A stretch of DNA of 64,000 bases from the NCBI GenBank assembly GCA_964448135.1, contig CAYUVH010000064.1, forward strand, positions 1 through 64,000. Reading direction: 5' to 3'. Under the pieces are notes generated by a model that worked only from the letters and a program-made list of their open reading frames with translations, did not search any database and had not been told where the DNA came from. How positions within the stretch are numbered: position 1 is the stretch's first letter; every line of letters begins with the position of its first letter. Positions 24,903-32,881 of this stretch are shown here, in pieces. Position numbers and translations under genes: made by a program. Source of the DNA: CAYUVH01 sp964448135. GTDB lineage: Bacteria > Verrucomicrobiota > Verrucomicrobiia > Limisphaerales > UBA8199.

Positions 24903-25268
24903 ATGGCTGCCTCCACCTCCCCCACCTCCCCCAAAGCCGTCGCCCAGCGTCGCCACCTTTTCGCCAGGCGCTTCCTGCGCGCGCTCAGCCTGGTCGTCGG
25001 CTTGATCGCCATCGCGCTCACCGTCGGCCTCTTCGGCTACCATTTCTTTTGCGGCTTCACTTGGATTGACTCGTTGCTGAACGCCTCGATGATCCTCACC
25101 GGCATGGGCCCCGTGGGCACGCTCAGCACCACGGGCGCGAAGCTATTCGCCTCCGCCTACGCGCTCTTCGCCGCCATCGTGTTCATCGGCGCGACCGGCA
25201 TCCTCCTCGCCCCCATCTTCCACCACGTGCTCCACCGTTTCCATCTCGAGCAACAGAACGTGAAATAG
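24903..25268 (+). CDS. Small TM-pore-TM protein resembling a two-helix ion channel with altered filter
   Basis: 121 residues. TM1 is at about 28-48, a re-entrant-like segment at 56-72 and TM2 at about 82-106. The order and spacing match K+ channel pore domains such as KcsA (pore helix, filter, a Pro/Thr-rich turn, then the GxLF start of the inner helix). The segment LTGMGPVGTLSTTGAKLF sits where T-V-G-Y-G-D would be, so K+ selectivity is not preserved. Whether it conducts ions is unknown. It is convergent with the Dus gene, with 6 bp between the stops. Confidence 0.6.
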   Translation: MAASTSPTSPKAVAQRRHLFARRFLRALSLVVGLIAIALTVGLFGYHFFCGFTWIDSLLNASMILTGMGPVGTLSTTGAKLFASAYALFAAIVFIGATGILLAPIFHHVLHRFHLEQQNVK

Positions 25269-25274
25269 TCGTGC

Positions 25275-26324
25275 TTACTCCTGGTGCCCGGCCATCAAAT
25301 CGCCTGCGGCCAGCTCCAGCTTGAACGGCTCCAGCGCCATCGGGCCGTCGTGGTCCAGGAATTCCCGGCACACCGCGAAGAAATCCGTCCGCGAGTTCAC
25401 GCGCCGGATCCGATGCAAAAACTGTCCCGACGGCTCCGCGCCCACGCCGAGGTAGTTCATGTATTTCTTCATCTTCTGCACCTGCGCGGATTCGGTGACG
25501 TCCGGCGAACACACCGCTTCATACAGCGCCTCGACATAACCGAACACATCGTGCCCGCTGGGCAGAAAAGTTGTCTCCCCGCGCCGATGCTGCCGGATCT
25601 GGTGGAAGATCCAGGGATTGCGAATCGCTCCGCGGCCGATCATCAATCCCCGCGCGCCCGTGGTGCGCAGCACCTCCGCCGCCTTCGCCGCCGAAAAGAC
25701 ATTGCCATTTGCCAGGACCGGACAGGGCATCGCCGCCACCGCGCGCGCAATGAAATCGTAATGCACTTCGCTGCGGTACATTTCCTTCACCGTACGCCCG
25801 TGCACCGTGAGCATGTTCAGCGAATGCTTCGCGAAAATCGGCAGCAACTCTTCGAACACCGCCGGCGAGTCGAACCCAATCCGCGTCTTCACCGTGAACT
25901 TGATCTTCACCGCATCACGCAACGCGCCGAGGATGGCGTCCACCTTTTGCGGCTCCCGGAGCAGCCCGCCGCCCGCGCATTTGCGATACACCACCGGCGC
26001 CGGGCACCCCAGATTCAAATCCACCGCCGCGATCGGATACTGCTGCAACTCCCGCGCCGAGCGCACCAGCGACGGAATATCGTTCCCGATCATCTGTGCC
26101 ACCGCCGGCCGTCCCGTGGGATTCTCCTTGATGGAACGCAGGATGTATTTCTCCAGCGTCGAGGTCGCGTGCACACGGAAGTATTCCGTGAAATAAACAT
26201 CCGGCCCGCCGTACCGCGCCATCAGCCGCCAGAACGGCAGGTCGGTGACATCCTGCATCGGCGCCAGCGCCAGCACGGGCTCCGTGCCGGCGAGGAAGTC
26301 TTGGTTGGCGGGTTGAGGGTTCAC
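25275..26324 (-). CDS. dus: tRNA-dihydrouridine synthase
   Basis: 349 residues of the FMN-dependent TIM-barrel Dus family, which reduces uridines in tRNA D-loops using NADPH. Diagnostic segments are APMQDVTDLPFWRL near the N-terminus, LNLGCPAP, TVKTRIGFD, LTVHGRT, LANGNVFS and GLMIGRGAIRNPWIF (phosphate binding). The start is GTG 26324. The subfamily (A, B or C) cannot be set from motifs alone. Single-gene unit. Confidence 0.92.
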   Translation of the reverse strand: MNPQPANQDFLAGTEPVLALAPMQDVTDLPFWRLMARYGGPDVYFTEYFRVHATSTLEKYILRSIKENPTGRPAVAQMIGNDIPSLVRSARELQQYPIAAVDLNLGCPAPVVYRKCAGGGLLREPQKVDAILGALRDAVKIKFTVKTRIGFDSPAVFEELLPIFAKHSLNMLTVHGRTVKEMYRSEVHYDFIARAVAAMPCPVLANGNVFSAAKAAEVLRTTGARGLMIGRGAIRNPWIFHQIRQHRRGETTFLPSGHDVFGYVEALYEAVCSPDVTESAQVQKMKKYMNYLGVGAEPSGQFLHRIRRVNSRTDFFAVCREFLDHDGPMALEPFKLELAAGDLMAGHQE

Positions 26325-26514
26325 GCGTGTCGGGGGAATGTTAGTATAGAGTGGCGGGAGGGGCCAATGGGCAACGTGGATTCAATTTTCACGGGATGCT
26401 TCCGGACAGTGAGGGCAGCGGGTTTTCGGACCTTGCTGCGGGCAGGAATGCCCGCGCTGCGGGGCAGTGTCGAAATGCGCTCGTTTTCATGGGGGAGGGG
26501 TGGCATACCCCCAA

Positions 26515-26665
26515 ACAACCCGCAACATGCAACAAACCGTATAAACATTGGTCAAAATGGGGTTTCAACCCGCAACAAAAGGTGCAACAAGGGTGCTACA
26601 GATTGTAGAAAGGTGCATAAACATTGGTTGGAATTGAGGCGCAAGCCGCAACAAGGCCGGATTGA
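26515..26665. repeat. GCAACAA / ATAAACATTGG short repeats
   Basis: The gene-free stretch 26325-26906 holds repeated words: (C)GCAACAA at about 26521, 26571, 26584 and 26647, and ATAAACATTGG at 26541 and 26617. Local base composition is unusually A-rich for this region. No coding frame is credible here. Confidence 0.5.
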
Positions 26666-26772
26666 TTGGTGAGAATTGGGTTTTGATTTGAGGAGAGCGG
26701 GCCAACGCGCGGTGTTCTCTGGTTCGGTCAGTAGCGATGGCATGGCTCCTCCGGTTTCCTTGTCGTCAGTTT

Positions 26773-26897
26773 AATTTCCCTGGTTACGCCCGCGCAGAGA
26801 TCCTGCGATTCTCGGGCGGGAAATCCCTCCGGAGATAGGGTTGCACGGTTTGGGTGGGTGTCAAGGGGTGGGCTGGCGTTCCAATTTCAAATTCCGG
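26773..26897. repeat. Dispersed repeat with TTTCCCTGGTTRCGCCC ... AAATCCCTCCGGAGATAG, copy 2
   Basis: Partner of 12503-12640 in the same orientation on the plus strand. Order and spacing of the conserved blocks are the same; the segment between CGCCC and CGGGCG differs. It ends just before the stop of the 26907-27440 gene. Confidence 0.7.
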
Positions 26898-26906
26898 CAC
26901 GAACGA

Positions 26907-27440
26907 TTAGCGTGAGGGCGCGTAGAGCTTTATGGGAACGCGGGAGTAATCCGATTCGATTCCCAAGGCGGAAGCGACTCGCCACAGGCCAGGCAAAGCG
27001 TCTTTCCCGCAGGCTATGGTGTCCTCCGCTGGCAAACGTTCGCCGAACTCCTCTCCCAACTGGCCACCGGAAAAGCCAGGACAGTCCCAGACGAAATGGC
27101 GGACGACAACCCCGCGCCGGGTAAGTTGAAAATCAAACGAATCGTCTGAATCGCCAACGGAGAATGAAAACACATCGCGTGTGGAGGCTAGCGCGATGAC
27201 GGCGTCTTTGAAATCGCTGGAGAACCAATGGGTATAGCCCCAACTATCGGCGAGGTGAGTCCATTGGGAATCCCGGCCGATAGCCAGGTAATCGAAGCGG
27301 TTGTCCACCGAGTCAATGCCAACGTAGCCCGGCAGCCCCAGGGCGTTCAGGATATCGAGGTCGGTCAGGCTGGTGTCCCTGATGAAAACGAAATACGGAG
27401 ACCAGGGATGGCCATCAATATTGATGGGAAGGGCGCTCAT
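26907..27440 (-). CDS. Small acidic protein of unknown function
   Basis: 177 residues, soluble, rich in Asp and Trp (HPWSPYFVFIRD, DSQWTHLADSWGYTHWFSSD). No signal peptide or known motif is seen. Size, composition and its isolated position between repeats recall polymorphic-toxin immunity proteins, but no toxin gene is adjacent, so this is only a possibility. ATG 27440 is the only good start. Confidence 0.6.
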   Translation of the reverse strand: MSALPINIDGHPWSPYFVFIRDTSLTDLDILNALGLPGYVGIDSVDNRFDYLAIGRDSQWTHLADSWGYTHWFSSDFKDAVIALASTRDVFSFSVGDSDDSFDFQLTRRGVVVRHFVWDCPGFSGGQLGEEFGERLPAEDTIACGKDALPGLWRVASALGIESDYSRVPIKLYAPSR

Positions 27441-27473
27441 GTCCGTGCGGGCAACGTAACGCAGAATGGAGCG

Positions 27474-27640
27474 GGCCTAGAGCCCTCATTACGTTTTTGG
27501 CAAACCAAACCTGGGCCTTCAGCCCAGGCTGGTATGGGGCCGCGCCGTTGGCGCTTCAAACACGAAGCCGTGGCATTGGCGCTTGAGGTTTGGTGCTTGG
27601 GATTTCTCTGGAGCTTGGTGCTTGGACCTTGGTCCTTTTA
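27474..27640. repeat. Composite of GGCCCAGGCTGGTATGGGG repeat (copy 2) and CTTGGTGCTTGG repeat (copy 3)
   Basis: 27474-27560 carries CTGGGCCTTCAGCCCAGGC and TGGTATGGGGC. 27570-27640 carries CTTGAGG, TTGGTGCTTGGG, GGAGCTTGGTGCTTGGACC and TTGGTCC. It ends exactly at the stop of the DAHP synthase gene, showing that two repeat families can be joined. Confidence 0.7.
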
Positions 27641-28657
27641 CTCCCTGCCAGCCGCCGCAATAAACGGCTGCAACTCCCGCATCAGCTCCGCGAAAAGTTC
27701 CAGCGACACCTGCTGCGCGCCGTCGCTCCAGGCTTCGGCCGGGTTCGGGTGCACCTCGATCAGGAGTGCGTCCGCGCCCATGGCCACGGCGCCTCTGCAC
27801 AGCGACCGCACGAGGTCCGCGCGGCCGGCGCCCTGGCTCGGATCAATCACGATCGGCGAGTGGGATTCCTGCTTGATGGCCGGGATCGTGGACAGGTCCA
27901 GCGTGTTGCGCGTGTAGGTCTCGAAGGTGCGGATGCCGCGCTCGCAGAACATGAGGTTCGGGTTTTCGTTCGCCAGCACGTATTCGCCGGCGAGGAGCCA
28001 CTCTTCGATCTTCATCGAGAGCCCGCGCTTCAAGAGCACCGGCTTGCCGGTCTTGGCGGCGGCGATGAGCAATTGGAAATTCTGGGCGTTGCGCGCGCCG
28101 ATCTGCAAAATGTCCGCGTACTCCGCGACCATCTCCGCGTGGTTTTCGGACAGCAATTCCGTGATCACTGCCAGCCCGGTTTCCTTGCGCGCCTTGGCCA
28201 GCAACTTGAGGCCCTTCTTGCCCAGGCCCTGGAATTCGTAGGGCGACGTCCGCGGCTTGAAGGCCCCGCCGCGCAACATCGTCGCACCGGCCGCGGCCAC
28301 CGCGACGGCGGTCTTCATCAACTGCTTTTCGCTCTCGACCGAGCACGGCCCGGCCATGACATGGAATTTGCGGCCGCCGATCTCGTGCTCGCGCACTTTG
28401 ACCGTCGAATTCTGCGGATGTGCCGCGCGGCTCACCAGCTTGTAGCGCTTCTGCACCGGCGTCACGCTCTCCACGATCGCGGGAAACGTCATCGCCAGCG
28501 TCTCGAGCGATTGGTGGGTCAATTCGTCGCCGATCGCGCCGATGACCGTGCGGGCCACGCCGCGCATGACGTGCGGGCGGTAGCCTTGCTTGCGGATCTC
28601 GCGGATGACCGTCTGTTCCTGCTTCTTATCAATGCCGGACTTGAGGACTATTATCAT
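27638..28657 (-). CDS. aroF: 3-deoxy-7-phosphoheptulonate (DAHP) synthase, type I-beta
   Basis: 339 residues. It condenses phosphoenolpyruvate with erythrose 4-phosphate in the first step of the shikimate pathway. The N-terminal 70 residues (MIIVLKSGIDKKQ ...) form the ferredoxin-like regulatory domain of the Thermotoga/Bacillus-type enzymes. The barrel carries MAGPCSVES, RGGAFKPRTSPYEFQG, GARNAQNF, LLKRG, SHSPIVIDPSQGAG and IEVHPNPAEAWSDG, which hold the metal- and PEP-binding residues. No chorismate mutase domain is present. Expression is probably set by an attenuator 38-140 nt upstream of the ATG, with a Trp-Phe-Tyr-Phe leader peptide. The first domain also suggests feedback inhibition by an aromatic amino acid. 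Confidence 0.93.
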   Translation of the reverse strand: MIIVLKSGIDKKQEQTVIREIRKQGYRPHVMRGVARTVIGAIGDELTHQSLETLAMTFPAIVESVTPVQKRYKLVSRAAHPQNSTVKVREHEIGGRKFHVMAGPCSVESEKQLMKTAVAVAAAGATMLRGGAFKPRTSPYEFQGLGKKGLKLLAKARKETGLAVITELLSENHAEMVAEYADILQIGARNAQNFQLLIAAAKTGKPVLLKRGLSMKIEEWLLAGEYVLANENPNLMFCERGIRTFETYTRNTLDLSTIPAIKQESHSPIVIDPSQGAGRADLVRSLCRGAVAMGADALLIEVHPNPAEAWSDGAQQVSLELFAELMRELQPFIAAAGRE

Positions 28658-28695
28658 ATTTGATTTTTGGTTGGCCGGGTTCCACGCAGCGGGGC

Positions 28696-28724
28696 AAAAA
28701 AAATCCGCAGGTGGCTACCTGCGG
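28696..28724 (-). terminator. Intrinsic terminator in the aroF leader (attenuator hairpin)
   Basis: On the minus strand CCGCAGGT-AGCC-ACCTGCGG forms a perfect 8-bp stem with a 4-nt loop, followed after one A by eight consecutive T. It lies 38 nt upstream of the aroF start, which is a position for attenuation rather than for ending an upstream gene. Confidence 0.85.
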
Positions 28725-28745
28725 CGAGTTAGGCGGTGGAACCAG

Positions 28746-28796
28746 TCAACCACGCCGACCCGCCGCGTTGGTAAAGTAAAACCAACCGGTGGTCAC
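28746..28796 (-). CDS. Aromatic leader peptide of aroF (MTTGWFYFTNAAGRRG)
   Basis: A 16-residue frame from GTG 28796 to TGA 28746, too short to be listed by usual gene callers. Four adjacent residues are Trp, Phe, Tyr, Phe; all three aromatic amino acids are end products of the pathway controlled. No clear Shine-Dalgarno precedes the GTG, and an in-frame GTG ten codons upstream could be used instead. Confidence 0.65.
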   Translation of the reverse strand: MTTGWFYFTNAAGRRG

Positions 28797-28966
28797 GCTG
28801 GTAAACGATTGACGGCCCAGATTCACTGGCGGAAAGACTGGCAAAAGCGGGCGGAAAGTCAAGCCTGCCGACGAACGGAGCGCAGGAGCGCAGACTCCGT
28901 AAACAAGGCTACCTTCGATATCCTTGCACCGCGTTGAGCACTTACTAACACTGAGCCCCAACGGCT

Positions 28967-29782
28967 GTGAATATTGCCCGTGTTGAAAACAAGCTGATCG
29001 TGATGAGCGAGGTGACCGGCATCTCGATTTATGACTTCGACTTCGATCTGCATTTTGCGTGCAGTCATCCATATCAATTCCAAGGCGAAGAACTTTGCAT
29101 TCTGCGGATAGGCCCCATTGCCGACTATGCCGCCGAATTCGAACAAAAAAATAGCATGGGGCTGCGGCTGGTAAATTTGCCGGAAGAACACCGCCGCGCG
29201 AGCGAATTGGAATGTTGGTACCCCAGCATCCATGATCTCACTCCGCGCACTAAAATCTATGAAACCTTGCCCTCCGCCGGTGAAATAGAAGCTGAATTCA
29301 AGTGGCCGGTCTTTTTGAAAGGGTCGCGGCAAACCAGCCGGCACAATCCGGAACTATCCATCATCACCAGCCGCGCACACTATGAACAAGCGGCACTGCG
29401 ATACCGGGACGACGATATTCTGCATTGGCAGAAACCTGTGGTTCGCGAATTCATTGACCTCGAACCCGTTACGGGGCAGGTCCCGGGTAAGATACGACCT
29501 TCCCTGGAGTATCGATCCTTTTGGTGGCGCGGCGAGTGCGTCGGCTTCGGCCAGTATTGGTATCAGATCCAACCCTACGATAGTGCCGATGTGAGCGAGG
29601 GTGTTGAGGTGGCGCGTCGGGCTGCCGAACGCTTGAAGGTGCCGTTCCTCGTGGTTGATTTCGCGAGGACTTGCGACGGACGATGGATTGTCATCGAGTG
29701 CAACGACGCCCAGGAGTCTGGCTACGCCGGAGTGGCACCGCTTGAATTGTGGCGACAGGTGCTGGCAAGAGTCGGCGGCTGA
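28967..29782 (+). CDS. ATP-grasp domain protein
   Basis: About 271 residues from GTG 28967 (ATG 29003 is an alternative). The C-terminal half has ATP-grasp features: a strand with a basic residue in WPVFLKGSRQTSRHN, an ExID-like VVREFIDLEP, EYRSFWWRGE, and the Mg/ATP-binding VVDFARTCDGRWIVIECND. The family ligates a carboxylate to an amine or thiol, or modifies a peptide; the substrate is unknown. It is related to the ATP-grasp group of unknown-function proteins with an N-terminal pre-grasp domain. Divergent from aroF; the two promoters share the gap 28797-28966. Confidence 0.7.
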   Translation: MNIARVENKLIVMSEVTGISIYDFDFDLHFACSHPYQFQGEELCILRIGPIADYAAEFEQKNSMGLRLVNLPEEHRRASELECWYPSIHDLTPRTKIYETLPSAGEIEAEFKWPVFLKGSRQTSRHNPELSIITSRAHYEQAALRYRDDDILHWQKPVVREFIDLEPVTGQVPGKIRPSLEYRSFWWRGECVGFGQYWYQIQPYDSADVSEGVEVARRAAERLKVPFLVVDFARTCDGRWIVIECNDAQESGYAGVAPLELWRQVLARVGG

Positions 29783-29900
29783 TTCTGCGCTGGAGCCGAT
29801 TGCAATGTCCTCATCCCAAAGTCCAGCGGGACGACATGATTGTAGCCCCGGGTAAGTGAGGAACGAACGCGGCGCCGGGTTCAGGTCTCAATAATTACTT

Positions 29901-29967
29901 CCTCTCTTTTTTCCATTTCTTTTGGAGCGCTTTAACAGCGCTCCAAAAGAAATGGAAAAAAGAGAGG
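29901..29967. repeat. Perfect 31-bp inverted repeat with 5-nt loop
   Basis: Arms 29901-29931 and 29937-29967 are exact complements with loop TTAAC. The arm begins CCTCTCTTTTTTCCATTTC and ends GGAGCGCT. It lies in the 303-bp gap 29783-30085, 119 bp after the ATP-grasp stop. No T-tract follows on the plus strand. Confidence 0.95.
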
Positions 29968-29982
29968 TTGGTTGTGAGGTAT

Positions 29983-30055
29983 CCTGACCCGGGGCGTCGC
30001 TCCCCGAGTCGCTTTGCCCCGGGCTGGTATAGGGCGCCCCGTTGGGGCTTGGGGT
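29983..30055. repeat. Diverged GGGCTGGTATAGGGCGC repeat
   Basis: Contains CCCGGGGCGTCGCTCCCCG, GCCCCGGGCTGGTATAGGG and CCCGTTGGGGCTTGGGG. It keeps the layout of the 15935 and 48905 elements but its stems have changed together. Confidence 0.55.
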
Positions 30056-30085
30056 TTGATGTGGTGATAATATACTTCCATCAGT

Positions 30086-30679
30086 GTGAGGCGGAGAAAG
30101 ACATTGGTGATTGTCTGCGCGTGCCTGGTGCTCGGGGCGGTGCTGGCATTGGCGCTTATATTGATTCGGGGAGGTTCGGCGCGCGCCGCGAATGTCACCC
30201 TAGGTTTTGTCGGGTTTACGAACCAGGTGCTGGTGTCGGTCAATGCTGGCGCTTCAAATAAGAGCGGGCTTATACGGGCCAATAACATCGCGCTCGTGCT
30301 GGCCAAAAATACCGGCTCCGTGCCGGTCGAGTTGTTTGGTTTCAGCAGTCCGACGGCCTTTAGCATATCCAGCATTGTGTCTGGCGGCCCCGCACCAGTA
30401 ATCGGACCCGGCCTGCCACGTTTACTGAAGCCGGGCGAATCCATCGTCATCCCCGCCATGATCATGAGAAAGGGCGCTGCCTGGTCGGTGGAACTCTGCT
30501 ATCAACGCCGCGCCTGGCGGGAGCGCTTCGTTATCTCGCTTCTGAATGCCAGGGTGCCTTTCGTGCGGTCCACGGCGAAGCGTATTTTCACCTCCCAGTA
30601 CGAATTCGTTCCCGTCCATCTCGGTCCCTTGACCAATCAGCCTCCGTGGGGCCTTCCTCCACCGGTAGTGGAGAAATGA
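30086..30679 (+). CDS. Membrane-anchored protein of unknown function
   Basis: 197 residues from GTG 30086. An N-terminal signal anchor (RRRKTLVIVCACLVLGAVLALALILIR) is followed by a beta-rich exported domain with no family I recognise. The pattern VTLGFVGFTN / NNIALVLAKNTGSVPVELFGF recalls small Ig-like or transglutaminase-accessory folds often found in repeated copies in this phylum. It is the first of several small unknown genes on this strand. Confidence 0.65.
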   Translation: MRRRKTLVIVCACLVLGAVLALALILIRGGSARAANVTLGFVGFTNQVLVSVNAGASNKSGLIRANNIALVLAKNTGSVPVELFGFSSPTAFSISSIVSGGPAPVIGPGLPRLLKPGESIVIPAMIMRKGAAWSVELCYQRRAWRERFVISLLNARVPFVRSTAKRIFTSQYEFVPVHLGPLTNQPPWGLPPPVVEK

Positions 30680-30730
30680 GATGCAAAAGGCGGGAGCAAC
30701 CGCTGCTTGAGCACGTCAATCTTCTGTGTC

Positions 30731-31189
30731 ATGTTTGGCCCGGAGCAGGGAGAAGCTACCCGGTTGGATTTGGCAAGCTGCCTGAAGCTCGCGCGCATGC
30801 GAATGAAGCATAGACATTTCGGCTGGTGCCTTCCGCCAGACAAGGAGTTCTGGGTGGATGGTTCCAGCTCGCCCGGGGATATTTGCCGCCGCCTCGCGCC
30901 GGCGGTGCGCCTGCTTTTTGAAAGGCGGGACTACTATGGCCGGGTAGGCTACAAAGGCGAAGATGAGTTTGGCCGCACCTGGCAGGTCTTGGGGTGCTAC
31001 TTTGGTTCCCGGCCGGGGACACAACGCACGCGGATCATCATCGAACCCGTCCCAAAAAATTCGGAAGCAGTGGCGCGCGAGTTGTGTGCTCTGCTCGAGG
31101 AACGAGTTTACTTTGGCGACGTGAAAAACCTCTACGAGGAGGATTTTTCCTTTTCCGAGGATTTCCAGGTGGACTACCAGGCCGCCTGA
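30731..31189 (+). CDS. Small protein of unknown function
   Basis: 152 residues from ATG 30731; a TTG eight codons upstream would give 160. Soluble, with no signal peptide. Aromatic-rich segments (HFGWCLPPDKEFWVDG, GYKGEDEFGRTWQVLGCYFG) and a C-terminal acidic helix are seen, but no family is recognised. No operon partner is clear; spacing to the upstream gene is 51 bp. Confidence 0.55.
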   Translation: MFGPEQGEATRLDLASCLKLARMRMKHRHFGWCLPPDKEFWVDGSSSPGDICRRLAPAVRLLFERRDYYGRVGYKGEDEFGRTWQVLGCYFGSRPGTQRTRIIIEPVPKNSEAVARELCALLEERVYFGDVKNLYEEDFSFSEDFQVDYQAA

Positions 31190-31364
31190 CGGTGCCGCCG
31201 CCGGCGCGTGCGGCTTGAATATTTGCAATTTTTTGAAGTTTGGCATTTGCCCCGAAAGCTCTCGGGGTTGAAGTTTCACTATGCGCACTTCTGTTTGAAC
31301 GCTTCTCCTCCTCCCGCTATCTATTACGCCAGGCGGCGACATTGGGTCCTTGATCGCCGCCGGC

Positions 31365-31940
31365 ATGAATTCACCAGAACCGGGCAGAAACCAGTCGAAG
31401 AAGATCCTGGCCAGCTTCATTTTCCTGAGCCGCTGGCTGCAGGCGCCTTTGTACATCGGGCTGATCCTCGCGCAGGCGGTTTACGTCTATCGCTTTCTCC
31501 TCGAGCTCTGGCACCTCATCGGGTTCGCGCTGTTCAATCACGCGGCGCCCGCTTCCACACCGCAGGGCGTGACCGACCCCGAGACGATCGTCATGCTCAG
31601 CGTCCTGGGTCTGATCGACGTCGTCATGATTGCGAACCTTCTCATCATGGTCATCGTCGGCGGCTACGAAACTTTCGTCTCGCGCCTCCAACTCAAAGGC
31701 CATCCCGACCAGCCCGAATGGCTCTCGCACGTGAATGCCGGCATTCTCAAAGTGAAGCTCGCCACCGCGCTCATCGGCATCTCCTCGATTCACCTGTTGA
31801 AAACCTTCATCAACGCCTCCAACCAGGAACCCAAAACCATGCTCTGGCAGGTTACCATTCATCTCACCTTCGTTTTCTCCGCGATAGCCCTCGCGTGGAT
31901 TGACCGCCTGACTTTCAAACCGGCCAGCGCGGAGCATTGA
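31365..31940 (+). CDS. UPF0114 / TIGR00645 (YqhA-like) membrane protein
   Basis: About 191 residues from ATG 31365 (ATG 31350 also possible). Four predicted transmembrane helices. Family-typical segments are FLSRWLQAPLYIGLI, GLIDVVMIANLLIMVIVGGYETFVSRL, EWLSHVNAGILKVKLATALIGISSIHLLKTFI and TIHLTFVFSAIALAWIDRL. Function in other bacteria is not established. Inner membrane. Confidence 0.9.
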   Translation: MNSPEPGRNQSKKILASFIFLSRWLQAPLYIGLILAQAVYVYRFLLELWHLIGFALFNHAAPASTPQGVTDPETIVMLSVLGLIDVVMIANLLIMVIVGGYETFVSRLQLKGHPDQPEWLSHVNAGILKVKLATALIGISSIHLLKTFINASNQEPKTMLWQVTIHLTFVFSAIALAWIDRLTFKPASAEH

Positions 31941-31969
31941 TTTATGGAAGAACACCCGGTTCCGGCTTT

Positions 31970-32368
31970 ATGAAAGTACGCGTCGAGTTTTTTGATTCAC
32001 TACCCGTCACCAGTTTCGGCGAGGTGGCGCAGGATTTGTTTGCGCTCGGTCTGAAGCGTCCGGACAGCACTTACATGATTTTGGATGGCGGGAAGCGTGG
32101 CTTCGTTCAGGTGGCCCGCGTCACGGGAGGCTACATCGCGGAATGGGGCAATCCCCTGAAGCCCGGCGGCAAATCCGGCGGTGTGGCACGCGCGCAAAAG
32201 GAACGTGATCCCGGCGCGGAGCTTGAGCAGCGCTTCCGTGCTCATGAAGGGGATGTCCTCAACGCCGCGGAAGCCGTGGACCTGCTCCTGGCCTTTTGGC
32301 TCGGCAAGCCCCGCCCGGATGAACTGTATTGGCGCGAGCTTTCGATCCCCGCAAAGCCCTCCGCCTGA
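31970..32368 (+). CDS. Small protein of unknown function
   Basis: 132 residues from ATG 31970, which lies 29 bp after the YqhA-like stop. Soluble. The N-terminal segment MKVRVEFFDSLPVTSFGEV is strand-rich and the middle is basic (NPLKPGGKSGGVARAQKERD). No known domain. Probably co-transcribed with the upstream gene. Confidence 0.55.
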   Translation: MKVRVEFFDSLPVTSFGEVAQDLFALGLKRPDSTYMILDGGKRGFVQVARVTGGYIAEWGNPLKPGGKSGGVARAQKERDPGAELEQRFRAHEGDVLNAAEAVDLLLAFWLGKPRPDELYWRELSIPAKPSA

Positions 32369-32544
32369 AGGCCCCGGGGCTGGTCGTAATTCGCGCCGTC
32401 GGGTTTGGGGATTGCCCCAGGCGATAAAGTAGGGATGGCACTCCCACCCGAATTTCTGTAGCTTTGCCACCGTCGGCTGGAACCGGTTGCCAGACTCACC
32501 AGTGGTCCAAAATCGCATTCAACCATCAACCCAGGAGCAACACC

Positions 32545-32841
32545 ATGCATGTAGTAATCCGCAAGTATTCCGGCAAAGGCGCCAGTGCCCTCTTTGACCT
32601 TTTCGAAAAGCGCACGGGCGACGCGCAAAATCACATCGGCACCACCAAGGGCTTGGTCAGCTACACGCTCGCCCGCAGCGCCGATGGCGGCGGTTTCAGC
32701 GTCACCATCTGCCATGACGAGGCGGGGATAAAAGACAGCATGCTGAAGGCGAAGGAATGGATCACCGCCAACGCCGCGAACCTCGGCGCCCCGCCGGCCG
32801 AAGTGCTCGAAGGCAAGGTCATCATTCAGATCAAGAAATGA
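32545..32841 (+). CDS. Small ABM-like (ferredoxin-fold) protein of unknown function
   Basis: 98 residues from ATG 32545, preceded by a good ribosome-binding site CCAGGAG. The pattern HVVIRKYSG ... ALFDLFEKR ... GLVSYTLARSADGGGFSVTICHDEAG ... SMLKAKEWI looks like an alpha/beta-barrel monooxygenase-type dimer fold. No catalytic residues can be named. Confidence 0.65.
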   Translation: MHVVIRKYSGKGASALFDLFEKRTGDAQNHIGTTKGLVSYTLARSADGGGFSVTICHDEAGIKDSMLKAKEWITANAANLGAPPAEVLEGKVIIQIKK

Positions 32842-32881
32842 GCGACAGACTCCAGAGGAAATTCGAAGCGAAAGGCTAATC

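Larger units (their letters stand above)
28696..28796 (-). promoter_or_regulatory. Predicted aromatic amino acid attenuator upstream of aroF
   Basis: The leader holds three elements in order: a 16-codon reading frame with Trp-Phe-Tyr-Phe (28746-28796), an antiterminator and the terminator. The antiterminator is GCGGCGGGU (28766-28758) pairing with ACUCGCCGC (28729-28721), nine pairs with one G-U. Its 3' arm shares CCGC with the terminator's 5' arm, so the two structures exclude each other. The 5' arm lies in the last codons of the leader peptide. A ribosome stalled at the aromatic codons leaves it free, while a ribosome reaching the stop covers it. This is the textbook logic of peptide-mediated attenuation; the mechanism is inferred, the sequences are seen. 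Confidence 0.75.

Noticed and set aside
28681..28800. T-box or riboswitch upstream of aroF
   Set aside because: No T-box sequence or specifier-loop layout is seen; the short aromatic leader frame explains the terminator better.
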